A stretch of DNA of 64,000 bases from contig OZ038463.1 of NCBI GenBank assembly GCA_964036295.1, positions 29,747,069-29,811,068 of the forward strand, read 5' to 3'. Below are positions 11,776 through 21,699 of the stretch, piece after piece (position 1 is the stretch's first letter; every line of letters begins with the position of its first letter). Source of the stretch: Plumapathes pennacea. Its lineage: Eukaryota; Cnidaria; Anthozoa; Antipatharia; Myriopathidae. The translations under genes were made by a program, and so were the position numbers. Below the pieces are notes generated by a model. The model saw nothing but the letters and a program-made list of their open reading frames with translations, ran no database searches and was not told where the DNA came from.

Positions 11776-11973
11776 CTTGGGTGACCAATGTGGGCTGCAT
11801 GGTCCTGAAAGAGTTAATAAAACCCTTTTTAACACTAAAAGGGTGGCAAGATGAGAGGAGTGTATACTGGAAGGTCTCTGTCAGCTTAAAAAACGTTTGA
11901 ACATCTAAAACGTTAAAACTTTCATGACAAAATTTTATGCCTTGCTATGTTTTGCTTTAGATTTATCCACCGG
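11776..11973. other. Short spacer
   Basis: A+T-rich spacer with no recognised feature. Confidence 0.4.
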
Positions 11974-13130
11974 TTATGACTTATCCCCTGGTGAGGTTTT
12001 CAGAACTAATTCCATGTAAGTAACTACTGCTTTCACATTATCATGAATAACCAACAACCCTATTCCGAGAAACGTCTCAGTAATTTCAGATTCTGAGATG
12101 GTTTGAAGATCAATTGTTTCATCGTAAGTAGCCTTCTTTGCAACATGTTGGTGAAAAATGGACATCTGGACCATCTCATCGGGATTGCTCATACTTTGAA
12201 AAAAGCCTTTGAAAACCCAATGGAACTTACAAGAACTTGGATTTTGCTGCAATTTACAAAACTCGCATTGAACCAATACTGCAAGAAAAACCAGTGGGAA
12301 ACTTTGACAAGGCATTTAGCCCAATCATTTTGCCTTCCAACATCTGGGCAGCTAGTGCAGGCAGATCTTTGAATCCCTCCCATTCTCTGCAGTGGAACTT
12401 GTAGCTGTATTCACATACACTTCCCTTGTGAATTCTTTTTCACTGACGCATTCTTAAACCAGGAAGTATTTCTGTCTTCTACGAAGTTTGTGAAACGTTC
12501 CCACAAGACAATCTTAGAATGTCCAGTAGGATCTACAATTTATCCAGTTTGCCTTTTAAGTGTGCCATGACGTGTTGCACACATTTTGTTCCACTTAATT
12601 GGGACACTTTAACCTTAATAGTTATGACTTCCAATTAAGCCAAATCTTTTATCCCAGTAATGTCTAAATTATCCTTCAAATCCAGACCTTTAGTAGCTTT
12701 AAATGGAATCTTTCTGGAGCCTCACTTAATGTTGTCTTCCGATTGATGATGTTGTTTGTTGTTCCAAACTTAGAACTGGTCTGGCAGTTGGTCATCCTAA
12801 CTGCAGTTTTCTTCTTGCAAAGTTCCTTAAACGGTGCTTGAAACTTACTATTAAAAAAGCACAGAGCCTCATCTGGCCAATGCTTTACTGAAACAAGCAA
12901 AGAATGGTGTCTTTGAGTTGCTCGTTAAGGGTGACTCTGTATGCACATAGCCATAGATTTCCACTCTGTAAAAATTCAATAAAAGAACCAATAGGATAAA
13001 TAATTTGACATTAGGAACACTTAATCTAGCTTGCAGCATAACCTTGTGCTTGGCAGATGCTCCACTGCTAAAATGCATAGCGGCTGAAGCTGTTGCCATC
13101 TCAATCCTTTTTGACTCGTGGATATGCGTA
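11974..13130 (-). pseudogene. OB-fold (RPA/ssDNA-binding-like) gene relic, multi-exon
   Basis: A first frame (about 13.0-13.1 kb, MATASAAMHFSSGASAKHKV) is followed by an acceptor (TTTTTACAG) and a frame with YGYVHTESPLTSNSKTPF. Then comes ALCFFNSKFQAPFKELCKKK. A later frame has DPTGHSKIVLWERFTNFVED and SWFKNASVKKNSQGK, the D-xTGxxKxxLWE pattern typical of OB-fold ssDNA-binding proteins (seen in metazoan multicopy RPA-like families). Frameshifts and stops separate the pieces. The C-terminal part (11,974-12,315) is unassigned. A parent would bind ssDNA; whether this was a host gene or an element gene is unknown. Confidence 0.5.
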
Positions 13131-13380
13131 GCATATCTGGGAGTCATTGATGTCTACAATCTGTCGCTCACTCACTCACTCACTCGGCGTGTTAGCTTTT
13201 TGGTCAGTACGTGTCTCACCATGGCGGCGGACGGCTGAATGTTTGTCAAGTTAGATCAGTTCTATTCTGCTTTGAGCTGCCGCCGAGTTTAACAGCGCCT
13301 CAGCAAAACTTGTGATTAACACTGCCACAACTGTAGCTGCACTCATCTAAAGCTCTAATCACAGTAAAAGCAGGCAGATG

Positions 13381-14200
13381 TTAGCAACTGTAAACAATAT
13401 CATCTTCCGGTGTAATCTTTGCCCTAATCAATGAGATGAATAGCAGTGCTTTGATGTTGGGCCAGTGTTGGTGTAAACTGTAATCTAAGCAGTTCAGATG
13501 CCCTCCATTTCCTAAACTTCTCACTTGTTGAATCCAAGAATTCAAAGTGGTTACAAGTGTCGCACGCTCCATAATAGTTCCAAATGGCACTGTAGGACTG
13601 GAGTCCCCATCAGATATCATAAACGTATATCAAATATAGTAGTCTTTACTTCTGCCCTGCTTCAGTCTCCATTTCCATGCTAGGACTGGACCCTCCATAA
13701 CTTCTTCACTGGCATTCATGACCTTCCTGCCATTGCTCAAATTCTTGTTGACTCAAAGTTGCTTTCTTCTGTGTGCAAGAAGTGCAAACTTTGGAGATGA
13801 CTTCGTAGTCAAGTGGCAGCTGATGTCGCAAAGCCAACGCCTTGGTTGGCGGTGTACCCCTTTTTGATCAGGTACCATCAAAACTGACAAGGATGTTCAC
13901 AATATTGTCTGTTTTATCCCCAGTCACGTTATCCATCATTGTCAACTGCCTTGCCTCTGTCTTGTTTTTTTTTTCTTGAGTTCCACCTGTACAACTTCAG
14001 AGTAGGTGCCATGCAGGGCATCCTAATGGGCATACCATGTGTCCTTTGACATGGAAAAGGGGATATTCAAAAATTCACAGAACTTGGCCATTCGTGCTTT
14101 ACTAATCCCCATCTAACACTCCAGCCAAACAAACCTGTTTTTTATGCTCTTCGATTGGTGGTGAAAAGGACACCATAACATTTTCTATCAGTGTTAGTTA
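13381..14200 (-). pseudogene. Mutator-like (MULE, PF20700-type) transposase relic
   Basis: On the minus strand, a frame near 14.0-14.1 kb reads MAKFCEFLNIPFSMSKDTW, followed by DKTDNIVNILVSFDGT. A basic KRG comes next, then VCTSCTQKKATLSQQEFEQW, GSSPSMEMETEAGQK and MISDGDSSPTVPFGTI. The order DGTW-KRG, CxxC, W..H, GSAPxMExxxA, xxDGDS is characteristic of the metazoan Mutator-like transposase domain: FDGT and DGDS carry the two Asp of the catalytic triad. Stops and frame changes mark it as dead. The region upstream (14.2-14.8 kb) is the inverted partner of 5.4-6.2 kb. Confidence 0.7.
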
Positions 14201-14812
14201 TATCTTTGAAATTCTGCTCCCCAGACATTAGTGACAAAACCCACTGGGACCAATGTTGTAAGCAAACAACTCAGACCCCACAGTCGATATGCATCCTGCA
14301 ATTGTGTCATGAAATCATGCATCAAAAACATCACCAAACGTAAGAAACTCGACACTTAATGTGTGTAGCTTTGATAAAACACATGCCATGGTCACCAGAC
14401 AGCTGTGTTCTTCCTTTCATGAGCAGAGCGTAAATCACAAATGTTCTCACTCCATTCCGAATTGTCGCTCTAAATGTGAATCTGTGTCACCTGTCTTCCA
14501 GATGCTGGCAACGTGTGCCTTATATTAGTTCCTTGATTCACTGCATGCGAGAGAGCCAATTATATTTGGAAGACTCTTCCCTAGAGAGGAAATTTGGCAT
14601 CTGACATTTTGTTGTGAAGCTATAGCATTAGCACGTAAACTATTTACTGGAAGACTTTCTGTGCATTCTTTAAGTTAAATAGATAATAGAACACAAACTT
14701 TCTCAGGTCCTGTACCATGGCAGCTTTCATATGGACGACATTTCATGCCCCTCCCTCCTTGGTAGTTTTTGCCACTTAGAGCGGGGACATTTTAATGAAC
14801 TAATGAGATGTG
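14010..14812. repeat. Inverted interspersed repeat, copy B
   Basis: Reverse complement partner of 5385-6240, colinear over ~800 bp. It runs into the Mutator-like frame on its left, so the pair marks the 5' part of that family. Confidence 0.7.
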
Positions 14813-14924
14813 CTGAAAGGCTTATCGCCCTTTGCCAAAGGTGCCAACATTGAAACTATTTGCATATTGCAAATAGCTATAAAAACTATAAGTATTGCAC
14901 ATGTGCAACAGTACCCTTTACTTT

Positions 14925-15648
14925 CTGGAAGTGATCAACTTCAATTTCACCAAAAATATAATGTTGTTTGGTACCCTCGTTTGGCTGGTATTTGTCGGTA
15001 AACATCTTTAACTGCTTATTGAAATGGTTTTTCATTGAGAACAGAAATGCCTTGTCGCTGTAGATCCACTCTGTGATGAGAATAAGTACCAGTCAGGACA
15101 ATAAAAACATACTGAATACTGAGACTGTTCACGCTAATACGACTCAGCCATAGAATGCCTTTCTATTCTGTGGGCTGATTGTAAAAACATCTGGAAAGTT
15201 GAGCATTTTTATCCATGAACCTCAGTCTGGCAGTCGGAAAAGATGATCTTCCAAATATTATCTACAGCCCACAGTATACCAGATCCTCTTGCCTTTCAAT
15301 ATGAAATGCACCTCATGTGGGTGTTGGTACAAGCTTTCACACCTTTCAGGTAGACCCAGGCATTCTTTAAAACTTCTGGTCTTAAATTTCTCTGAGATGA
15401 GGCCCAGCTCACTAAGGTTACTGTCCACTTCTCCCCAGAAAAAATGCCTTTGAACTTCCACATGGGTTAGTTTTCTACACAATGTATTACAATCAAAACT
15501 GATATATAACCTATTTGTTAAATTTGTTAAACTTTCTTCTTGTATGGGAGAAATAATCCTGGCTTCACAAACATTGCATTCTATTTGTTAATTTTTTTGT
15601 TAATTTTTATTTATTGTTGTAGGCGGGTTTCTTAAGCTTTGAATTTAT
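14925..15648. repeat. ~725-bp direct repeat, copy 1
   Basis: Similar over its whole length to 30461-31192 in the same orientation, starting CTGGAAGTGATCAACTT and ending near TAGGC..TTT.TTAGCTTTGA. Both copies hold a minus-strand frame with ELGLISE.FKT.SF.ECLGLPER. That frame loosely resembles the ELGLIGKVSI..SW block of the G2E3-like gene at 22 kb. The family is unidentified. Confidence 0.75.
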
Positions 15649-15939
15649 CTCTTCTTTTTTTTATATTTTTTCTCTTGACATAGGGTCAATGAGTCTTTGC
15701 TTTCCTGAATTGAAAACATTCTTAAATTTGGATTTACGTGGCTTGAGCATTTGGCTTGTGCACTGAAAGGGCATGGTTAAGTAACATGTAAACTCTGGTA
15801 CATCTTCCCAAAATCTTTACATTTCACAGTAGGATGGGAAATGGCACATTGAATGATGTGCCTCTGGCTGTCAGGATTCAAGACAAAATCAAAACCCTTC
15901 ATTTTCGGACAATGTCATAGACCGGTAGTTGCCAGCTCA

Positions 15940-16830
15940 GGACCATTATGTTCACCTTTATGATGTGAAACTCTTCACGCCTGGAGACTGAACCATGCCT
16001 GTGATGGTTTTTGAGTTGGAAACTGCATCTTTGGCATCATGTTCTTTGGCAGAACTTGATAGTGATGTTGGAAAAGCCATCGGCAATGCTATTGGGATGA
16101 CAGGGAGCATCATCCATAACAGCAATATGTTCTGCTTTTTCTTCTTTAACTTTTCATTTGGTCTTGTTAGCACTTTCTTCATGATTTCGGTATTCATCCA
16201 TGGCTTTGGTTTGGAATAATACCAGCACCCATATGGGCTTTTAATGCCATTCAAATTCTTGAAACAATGGGGCTTTGCATGTTTCCCACTGATGATGGGA
16301 TCTTCTTCCCCTGCAGCATTTACAAAAAGAATGCCCACATGGTTTTCTGCTTGGTGTGCTTTTTGCTTCGACGTTGTTGTTCCTTTTTGTTCAGGCTTTT
16401 ATCAGGTAGACATCTTCAAAAGCATCCAGTCTCGTCCATGTTTCACACATCCTTGGGCCTCCATTCTCATGTAATATCCCTTGCACATTACTTGTTCATG
16501 TCCCTTTCTTCACCTGTACTTTCGTGCAACAACTCTTTGGCCAACATGTAGCTGACATGTGTGTTTGTTCACAACTTGTGTATTTTGCTTGTCATTCACC
16601 CTCCAAAAATCTGGTTTTAGTAGGTCCAAGGTATTGTAAGGCTTGTGACTGTTTGAAAATACTAATATTATTAGTGTTTAGACTATTTGTGGGAGTTAAT
16701 ATTAAATTGGTGCCATCATTTTTTGGGGTGGCGAACAATCAACAGCAGGTAGTAGAGGTTTCAAGCCAGTCTTACAATAGAAAGCAGTATAGTAATTAAT
16801 TTTTGGATCATCCTGTGTAGGTCAAAGTGG
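15940..16830 (-). pseudogene. pogo/Tigger-type transposase relic, copy 2
   Basis: The minus strand shows an N-terminal piece (HVSYMLAKELLHEST), WRPKDVWNMDETGCFWKM with the first catalytic Asp, then KQKAHQAENHVGILFVNAAG and CWYYSKPKPWMNTEIMKKVL. QNILLLWMMLPVIPIA is a one-base-shifted version of the block carrying the second Asp (xLLLxDDAPCHP). Frames change at least twice. It extends further into the catalytic domain than copy 1. Confidence 0.82.
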
Positions 16831-16839
16831 TGGTGCAGT

Positions 16840-17060
16840 TTAGGGATAGCTGTAATAATTTTCTTTAAACAGCTTATATAATGGTTTGTTTAGCAACTGT
16901 AGTGTTTTTAGTTTCTTTCAAACGTGGATACATTTCCCCAACCCTTTTGTGGAACGTCTCAAGATTACGTTCAGGAAGAGCTTCGAATACTGAGCTCCTC
17001 AACTCTTCAATAAAATGGCTCCTTTAGGAGCCACAAAGTCAGCAAATGTCAATGATTGAT
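16840..17060 (-). CDS. Unidentified coding-like segment
   Basis: A minus-strand frame reads FIEELRSSVFEALPERNLET followed by HKRVGEMYPRLKE. The composition is protein-like, without stops for ~45 codons, but no family was recognised. It directly follows pogo copy 2 upstream and could belong to that element's N-terminal exon. Confidence 0.3.
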
Positions 17061-17434
17061 CCAGTTATACTTTTAATACCCAGTATGTTTATAAAATAGT
17101 TGCAATAAAGCAAAACGATTATTACACTTTTCTCCCGAGTAACTTCACAGACATAAGTTTTATTTCTTTCCTATATTTCGATCAGTGAAGCTGCCAAATT
17201 TACTACGCAAAATGCCGAGTATGTATTTCAACTGCAGGACTAAAGTTTCTGGTTTTCCTTGTACTAAGAAAAGTTGGGCGAAAAATAATGCGCAGACTAA
17301 GAGCGGCGAAGTCAGGCGAACACCAACAATAACAGAATACAAGTTCATTTATTCACATAGAAAACTTCCGATACAATAAAGGTCATGCTTTAAATGGCAA
17401 ATCAAGAACAAATCAAGTATATCCAAAATAAAAT

Positions 17435-17533
17435 TTATTTTTTCCCAGCGGTGGTAGCCTTTAGGTTGACAAACGTCGGCTGATCCTTTATAAACTCTGC
17501 TGAGCGCATGACCATTTTATCCCTGAAAAAAAA

Positions 17534-17564
<31 letters not shown>

Positions 17565-17922
17565 CAAAACGGAACGAAAAAAAACGAAATTACAAGATGA
17601 ATAGTAATCTACTTCCAGTCTGACTTGTTTGAGCAAAATAGTCTTCTGATCTAAAAATGCTACTTGCCCATTTCTTTCTTATTACGTTTTCTCGTGTTGA
17701 AAAACAAAATCAAGCCAGATTTTTTTTACATATTTTTAGAAAAGGCACTATCTCTTACCATCTTGTCAGCAAATCAAGGTTTGGTGTCTTCTGAAAGCAA
17801 ATGAAAGTACACCAGCTTAGCCAAAGTACAATCACAACTGAAGTTTTCTTGACAAAGGCAAGATTATGCAAGGAATACCAGTAAACACTGGTGCTAAATA
17901 CCGAACTTTCATAAATCGACAT
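17435..17922 (-). CDS. Predicted small two-exon gene, membrane-like, unknown
   Basis: Exon 1 (17759-17922) starts MSIYESSVF, contains a hydrophobic segment (TSVVIVLWLSWCTFICF), and ends at an ATG|GTAAGA donor. Exon 2 (17435-17522) begins after a strong poly-T tract and TTTCAG, joins in phase, and encodes DKMVMRSAEFIKDQPTFV and a Lys-rich end before TAA; AATAAA overlaps the stop. The predicted product is ~83 residues with one membrane span. The start is the first ATG; an upstream exon is possible. The in-phase junction and poly(A) signal are seen; the gene itself is inference. Confidence 0.4.
17526..17590. repeat. (AAAAC)n simple repeat
   Basis: Poly-A followed by at least six AAAAC units, then decayed. 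It lies in the intron of the predicted gene and supplies its poly-pyrimidine tract on the minus strand. Confidence 0.9.
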
Positions 17923-18622
17923 CTTGATACCGTTTTCTCTAGGTTCACGAGCATTGGAATTTTTGATTGGTAAATGTGACACGTTTTGTTCGTTTGAAAT
18001 AGATGTAAACACGAGTGATTATCATTCAGCTGTCACGCTCACAGTTGGTTTATATTGGCTCAATGCATGCTAACTGCTTACCGCAGTGACTTTTTAGACA
18101 GAAACTCAACTTACAGCATCCAGGCCCATCAGATGGCCTTCCAAATAGCTGGCCATCTCCCTCAAAAAGTCTGCGACCTGGGCATCATGGATTGTAAGCT
18201 AAAAATATCAGCCAGGTGGTCACGCGGCAGGTCAGCAATCACACTCGTGTGTGGAAATCAACACGGTCTTGTATTTAATACAAGGAGTGCTATTTTGCAT
18301 TGCTGAATGTTTTACAATAATCTAATACAAACAATACTGTCAAACCATGCGTTGTTCTTATTAATCTTTACACATGAAAGAACAGGCAAATAGATAACTT
18401 GATAGACCACACTATTCAAGTTTAATCATATTTATCAGAATTTTTACATTTACATTTCCAGTGCAGTGCTATCCAGGTTTCATGAATCACTTCAGTTCCT
18501 GTTGATCGAAATATAAACCTGTCAGTATGACTCATACTTAGGACATGGTATCGGTATTTTTTTGAATCAGCACAACAGTGATTTGGAATGTCAAAGGCAC
18601 TATACCATACCAACATACCAGG

Positions 18623-19100
18623 CTAATCTTTGTAACTGTTGTCACTGTCTTCACTGTCGTCACTTTCCTCTATGTAGAGGAAAATATTATGCATGGCCAT
18701 GTGTCTGAAACAAAATTAAGATACAGTATGTGATTCAGTCCAAAGTGCTATCACGAAGACAACTATTACCGAAAAGTAGTGGGTATGTCAAGCAGGAACT
18801 GTCCCTGCCATCACCGCAGCTCAAAATAAAAAAAGCTACTTACAATACTTCATCTTGGCTCAAACTTGGAAACAGCTACAAATAAAACAAAAATACGACA
18901 CATGCATTATATAATCAAACACTAGCCCTCTTGTGTGTCAGCACAGAGATAAACAGAATAGAGATTTACTTAAGGTTGTAGGCTGCAAACTTATCCAGTG
19001 GAACAAATCCATCAGCAAGTGGACTATCCACCCCAGTGGACTGGGGGGCGGTGGTGAAGCAGCTTCATTTTCTTCCGGCTGATTGATAAAGTACAAAAGG
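18623..19100 (-). CDS. Possible 3' exons of an unidentified gene, acidic C-terminus
   Basis: A terminal exon (18623-18704) after TTTTGTTTCAG encodes MAMHNIFLYIEESDDSEDSD and a short tail before TAG. An upstream 32-nt exon (18844-18875) between TTTGTAG and GTAAGT encodes LFPSLSQDEV and joins in phase. A further frame near 18.97-19.09 kb (PLADGFVPLDKFAAYNL) ends at GTAAAT but does not join in phase, and a C-run nearby suggests a frameshift. Likely a decayed gene. No family recognised. Confidence 0.35.
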
Positions 19101-19330
19101 GTATCAGTAACTGGTAAAGGCAAAAATCACCATTCTGTTTGACAATTTCTACTTACTTTGGTGGTTGAAAGACACATAGCTTGAATGCTGATGGAGCTCT
19201 TCTGACTTTACGAAGCTGGCGTAACTGATGGGTTTGTCAGATCAAACATGACAGCTCATTTCCGATTCAGATGGGCGATCGGAAATATCTTCCATCTTGA
19301 CAGAAGCTTAGTGATGCTCTGCCGTCAGAG

Positions 19331-19760
19331 ACAGGTGGAGTACAAGAAGCGCAACAAGAAATGCTAATTGTATTTGAAAGTGCTGTAATTGAGGAAGACA
19401 TTTCAAAAAGTATCTCAAGATATCAATTAGCTGTTCAAAATGCAAAAGTGAAATTAGACTTTGCAATCATGCCAGGAACTTGGTTACTTCCTATCTGAAT
19501 TAGTCATCAATACAGGAAGAGTTGATGGTTGCAATAATAAATTACAAAAAGCTACGAATAGCATGATTCAGTAAATGAAAAATCTATTGAGGACTCATCT
19601 CAAAAAATCAATCATGTCAAACATGTCAAAAATAAGAGATGATGAAACAATAAACGTGACTAAATTAAACAAATCAACTCATTCAATTAACTAAAAAATT
19701 CATGAAGAAAAATTGGCTTCAATGGCTATGGTCATTGGTGGAGCCGTTTGGTGGTGGTTT
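19331..19760 (+). pseudogene. Broken A+T-rich coiled-coil/membrane frame
   Basis: A plus-strand frame includes EMLIVFESAVIEEDISKSI and NAKVKLDFAIMPGTW before a stop. The next frame continues SELVINTGRVDGCNNKLQKA, and a third ends in SMAMVIGGAVWWW, a hydrophobic C-terminal segment. Composition matches the adjacent A+T-rich cassette, so it may be a further gene of the same element on the opposite strand. Not recognised. Confidence 0.3.
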
Positions 19761-19794
19761 TGCTAAAAATAAAAAACGCGTTAGGTTCCTGCAC

Positions 19795-20412
19795 TCATCC
19801 ATAAGGGTGTTCCTTCCAAAAGGCTTCATTGCTTCTGCATATTTCATTTATCATCATTCAATTAAAGTTGCAGTGAAAGGTTCGAAATGAAACACTACAA
19901 GAATTAAGCTTTGGATAAATTGCCATTAAATTGAAAAGACTAATCATTGAACTTGCTGTGGCTTGTGATATACCACATATTCTAATGACTTCTGCAAACT
20001 CCACGGAAATGAGAAATCTTTTCGCCGCCCTCAACAATTCGCCTTGCTTTGCGTGAAGAAGCAGGGAAACAACTTTGGCTGAATCTGTGTATGTTATTAG
20101 TTCCTTGATCCTTTCAACGAATGCTCCAGGCTCATTATTTTCGATACCCCTGTTCAAGACATTACAACAGCCTCCTTCCAAATACTTGATTGGTCTCAAC
20201 GATTCTTTCAAGGTTCTTTCAAGCTGCTCCCTCTTCTCTGCCTCTTTTTCTCGTTTCTCCGCGTCCTTGTCCACTGGTGTCTTTACTTGTTCTTCAGCAT
20301 CTTTCCTTATCTTTTCAAAGCAATCATCCAGCCTATCATTAATTCTTGGGTTCTCTTTAGCCAATTCATGAAAGGTTCTGGAAACTTTCTCCAACATGTT
20401 TTGTAAGCTCAT
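19795..20412 (-). pseudogene. Cassette gene B, copy 1: coiled-coil plus HTH-like protein
   Basis: An ATG at 20412 opens a 184-codon frame: N-terminal helix (MSLQNMLEKVSRTFHELAKE), a highly charged coiled-coil (residues ~35-70), and a C-terminal segment with GISQATASSMISLFNLM, shaped like the helix-turn-helix of bacterial/phage DUF3102-type proteins. It is paralogous to 36,866-37,470 across its length. Compared with that copy it meets a premature stop at 19858; similarity resumes downstream to about 19.80 kb. The ATG is supported by the aligned start of copy 2 and by a conserved motif 28-47 nt upstream. Function unknown; DNA binding is inferred only from the HTH-like segment. Confidence 0.6.
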
Positions 20413-20439
20413 CTTACTCGAGCAATGTCTCTCAAAAAT

Positions 20440-20549
20440 GAATTATTAAGTAACGCTACACACAATTAAATTCATAACAAAATTGGTTATAAATTATTAA
20501 GTAACGCTTGCCTTTCGTTCATCTTGATTATCAATTGTTAAGTAACACC
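20440..20549 (-). promoter_or_regulatory. Repeated motif upstream of gene B copy 1
   Basis: The 20-mer GAATTATTAAGTAACGCTAC (plus strand, 20440-20459) is identical to 37510-37529, which lies at the same place before gene B copy 2. Close variants occur at 20492-20508 and 20532-20549. Position and conservation suggest a promoter element. This is inference from sequence only. Confidence 0.55.
20469..20495 (-). terminator. Hairpin between genes A and B, copy 1
   Basis: AATTCATAAC, 7-nt spacer, GTTATAAATT on the plus strand. In RNA made from the minus strand the single mismatch is a U-G pair, so a 10-bp stem is kept. It lies ~36-60 nt after the stop of gene A and matches the hairpin at 37560-37586 in position, stem and loop. 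Confidence 0.55.
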
Positions 20550-21109
20550 TGGTTTCTTTCATTTAGCACTGGACTAACAATAGCTTCTGTCAAACTTAAT
20601 TGCAAATACGCATTTGTTGAATTAATGAAGACAGAATCAATTTTAACTTTGGCATTAATGTCAAAACACTCATCAAGCATGAAATCAGAAGTTAATCTTT
20701 TTCCATCATGACTATAAAACCTTGAAATAACCTTTCCTTTTGAATGGTTTACTCTAATGAACATTATTGGATCTTCTATTTCCTCTTTCAAAGGGTTAAA
20801 CTTTTCAAAACTTACTCCGTCTTGATTAATTTTTTGCTTGTTTACATAAGTTCTTATGAAGTCCACAATTTTATTAAATTTTTCAATCCAAACGTCATCT
20901 CTGATGATAGGTCCAAAACCAATTGAAAAGTAAAAACGATCTAACTCACCATTCTCTTTAAGAACTTTTTTCAAACCAAAAGTTGTAACACCATTTACAT
21001 CTAAAATTAATGGTTTACCCTTTCCATTGTTATCTTCTGTATAAACTTTCATTAAATGAAATTTTTGCCCGTTCTTAGTCTTCTTTGTCTCAAAATCTTT
21101 AAATCTCAA
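20531..21109 (-). pseudogene. Cassette gene A, copy 1 (C-terminal half only)
   Basis: An open frame of ~190 codons, paralogous to the C-terminal half of the 424-residue protein at 37,607-38,881. Shared blocks include GVTTFGLKKVLKENGELDRF, RFYFSIGFGPIIRDD, FEKFNPLKEE and SVFINSTNAYLQLSL. A stop precedes the frame at about 21,113-21,115 and the first ATG is at about 21,052, so the N-terminal half is missing or was never present. No known family recognised. Neighbour gene B follows 118 nt downstream, with a hairpin and motif repeats between. Confidence 0.6.
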
Positions 21110-21309
21110 GTTTTAGTACAAATTTAAGTAAATTTTTCAAAAACTTAATAAAATTCACTTCATTGACACTTCATTGACACTTTCAATGGCACCTGCAGCA
21201 ACTCAATGCTTTGGTTAACCAATATTGAGTTGGTTTCCTTTGACAGTTCCAACAAATAACACAGTTCTAATATTACTTTGTAATAATCATGCACCATACC
21301 TATAAGAAG

Positions 21310-21530
21310 AGTTCCCTGGTGCAGTTGGCCCTTATGGTACTGGTGGCCCTGATGGTACAGGTGGCCCTGATGGTATGGTTGGCCCTGATGGTTCTGTTGG
21401 GCCAGTATGTACTTCAGCACATGGAGATTGTTTCAAACCTTCCTCCTCATCAGTTGAATCGTCATGCCTCGCATCCTGCAGATGGCCATATAGACAAACA
21501 AAAAATCACTACAATAGTAACCCATGAGTA
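21310..21530 (+). CDS. Collagen-like Gly-X-Y segment
   Basis: One plus-strand frame reads PGAVGPYGTGGPDGTGGPDG and continues MVGPDGSVGP, about ten uninterrupted Gly-X-Y triplets. A Cys-containing, Ser-rich stretch then runs to a stop near 21.53 kb. DNA shows GGCCCTGATGGT repeats. It could be a fragment of a collagen-like exon or a minisatellite that happens to read as one. No start or splice site was fixed. Confidence 0.35.
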
Positions 21531-21699
21531 ACATCCTGCTATGCGTCCACTGTAATCCACAGAATGCTGATAATGGTGTGATAAAGTCCCATATAGGTTG
21601 GTGCTACCCCAAAGGGTTCTGTTTTTGAGCATTTTTAATACATAGTAGTCTCAAATATAGGGTTGAAAATTTTATAAAATATGTTCTAACAGTTACAAA

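Noticed and set aside
13165-13190. Short CACTCACTCACT run as a satellite
   Set aside because: Only about four units; ordinary microsatellite-scale noise.
17017-17035. GGCTCC-TTTA-GGAGCC-ACA, looking like a histone mRNA 3' stem-loop
   Set aside because: No histone frame lies upstream on the plus strand, and the sequence overlaps a coding-looking minus-strand frame (FIEELRSSVFEALPER). Probably coincidence.
21160-21420. His/Gln/Gly-rich minus-strand frame
   Set aside because: It is the reverse of the GGCCCTGATGGT repeats; the plus-strand Gly-X-Y reading explains the periodicity better.
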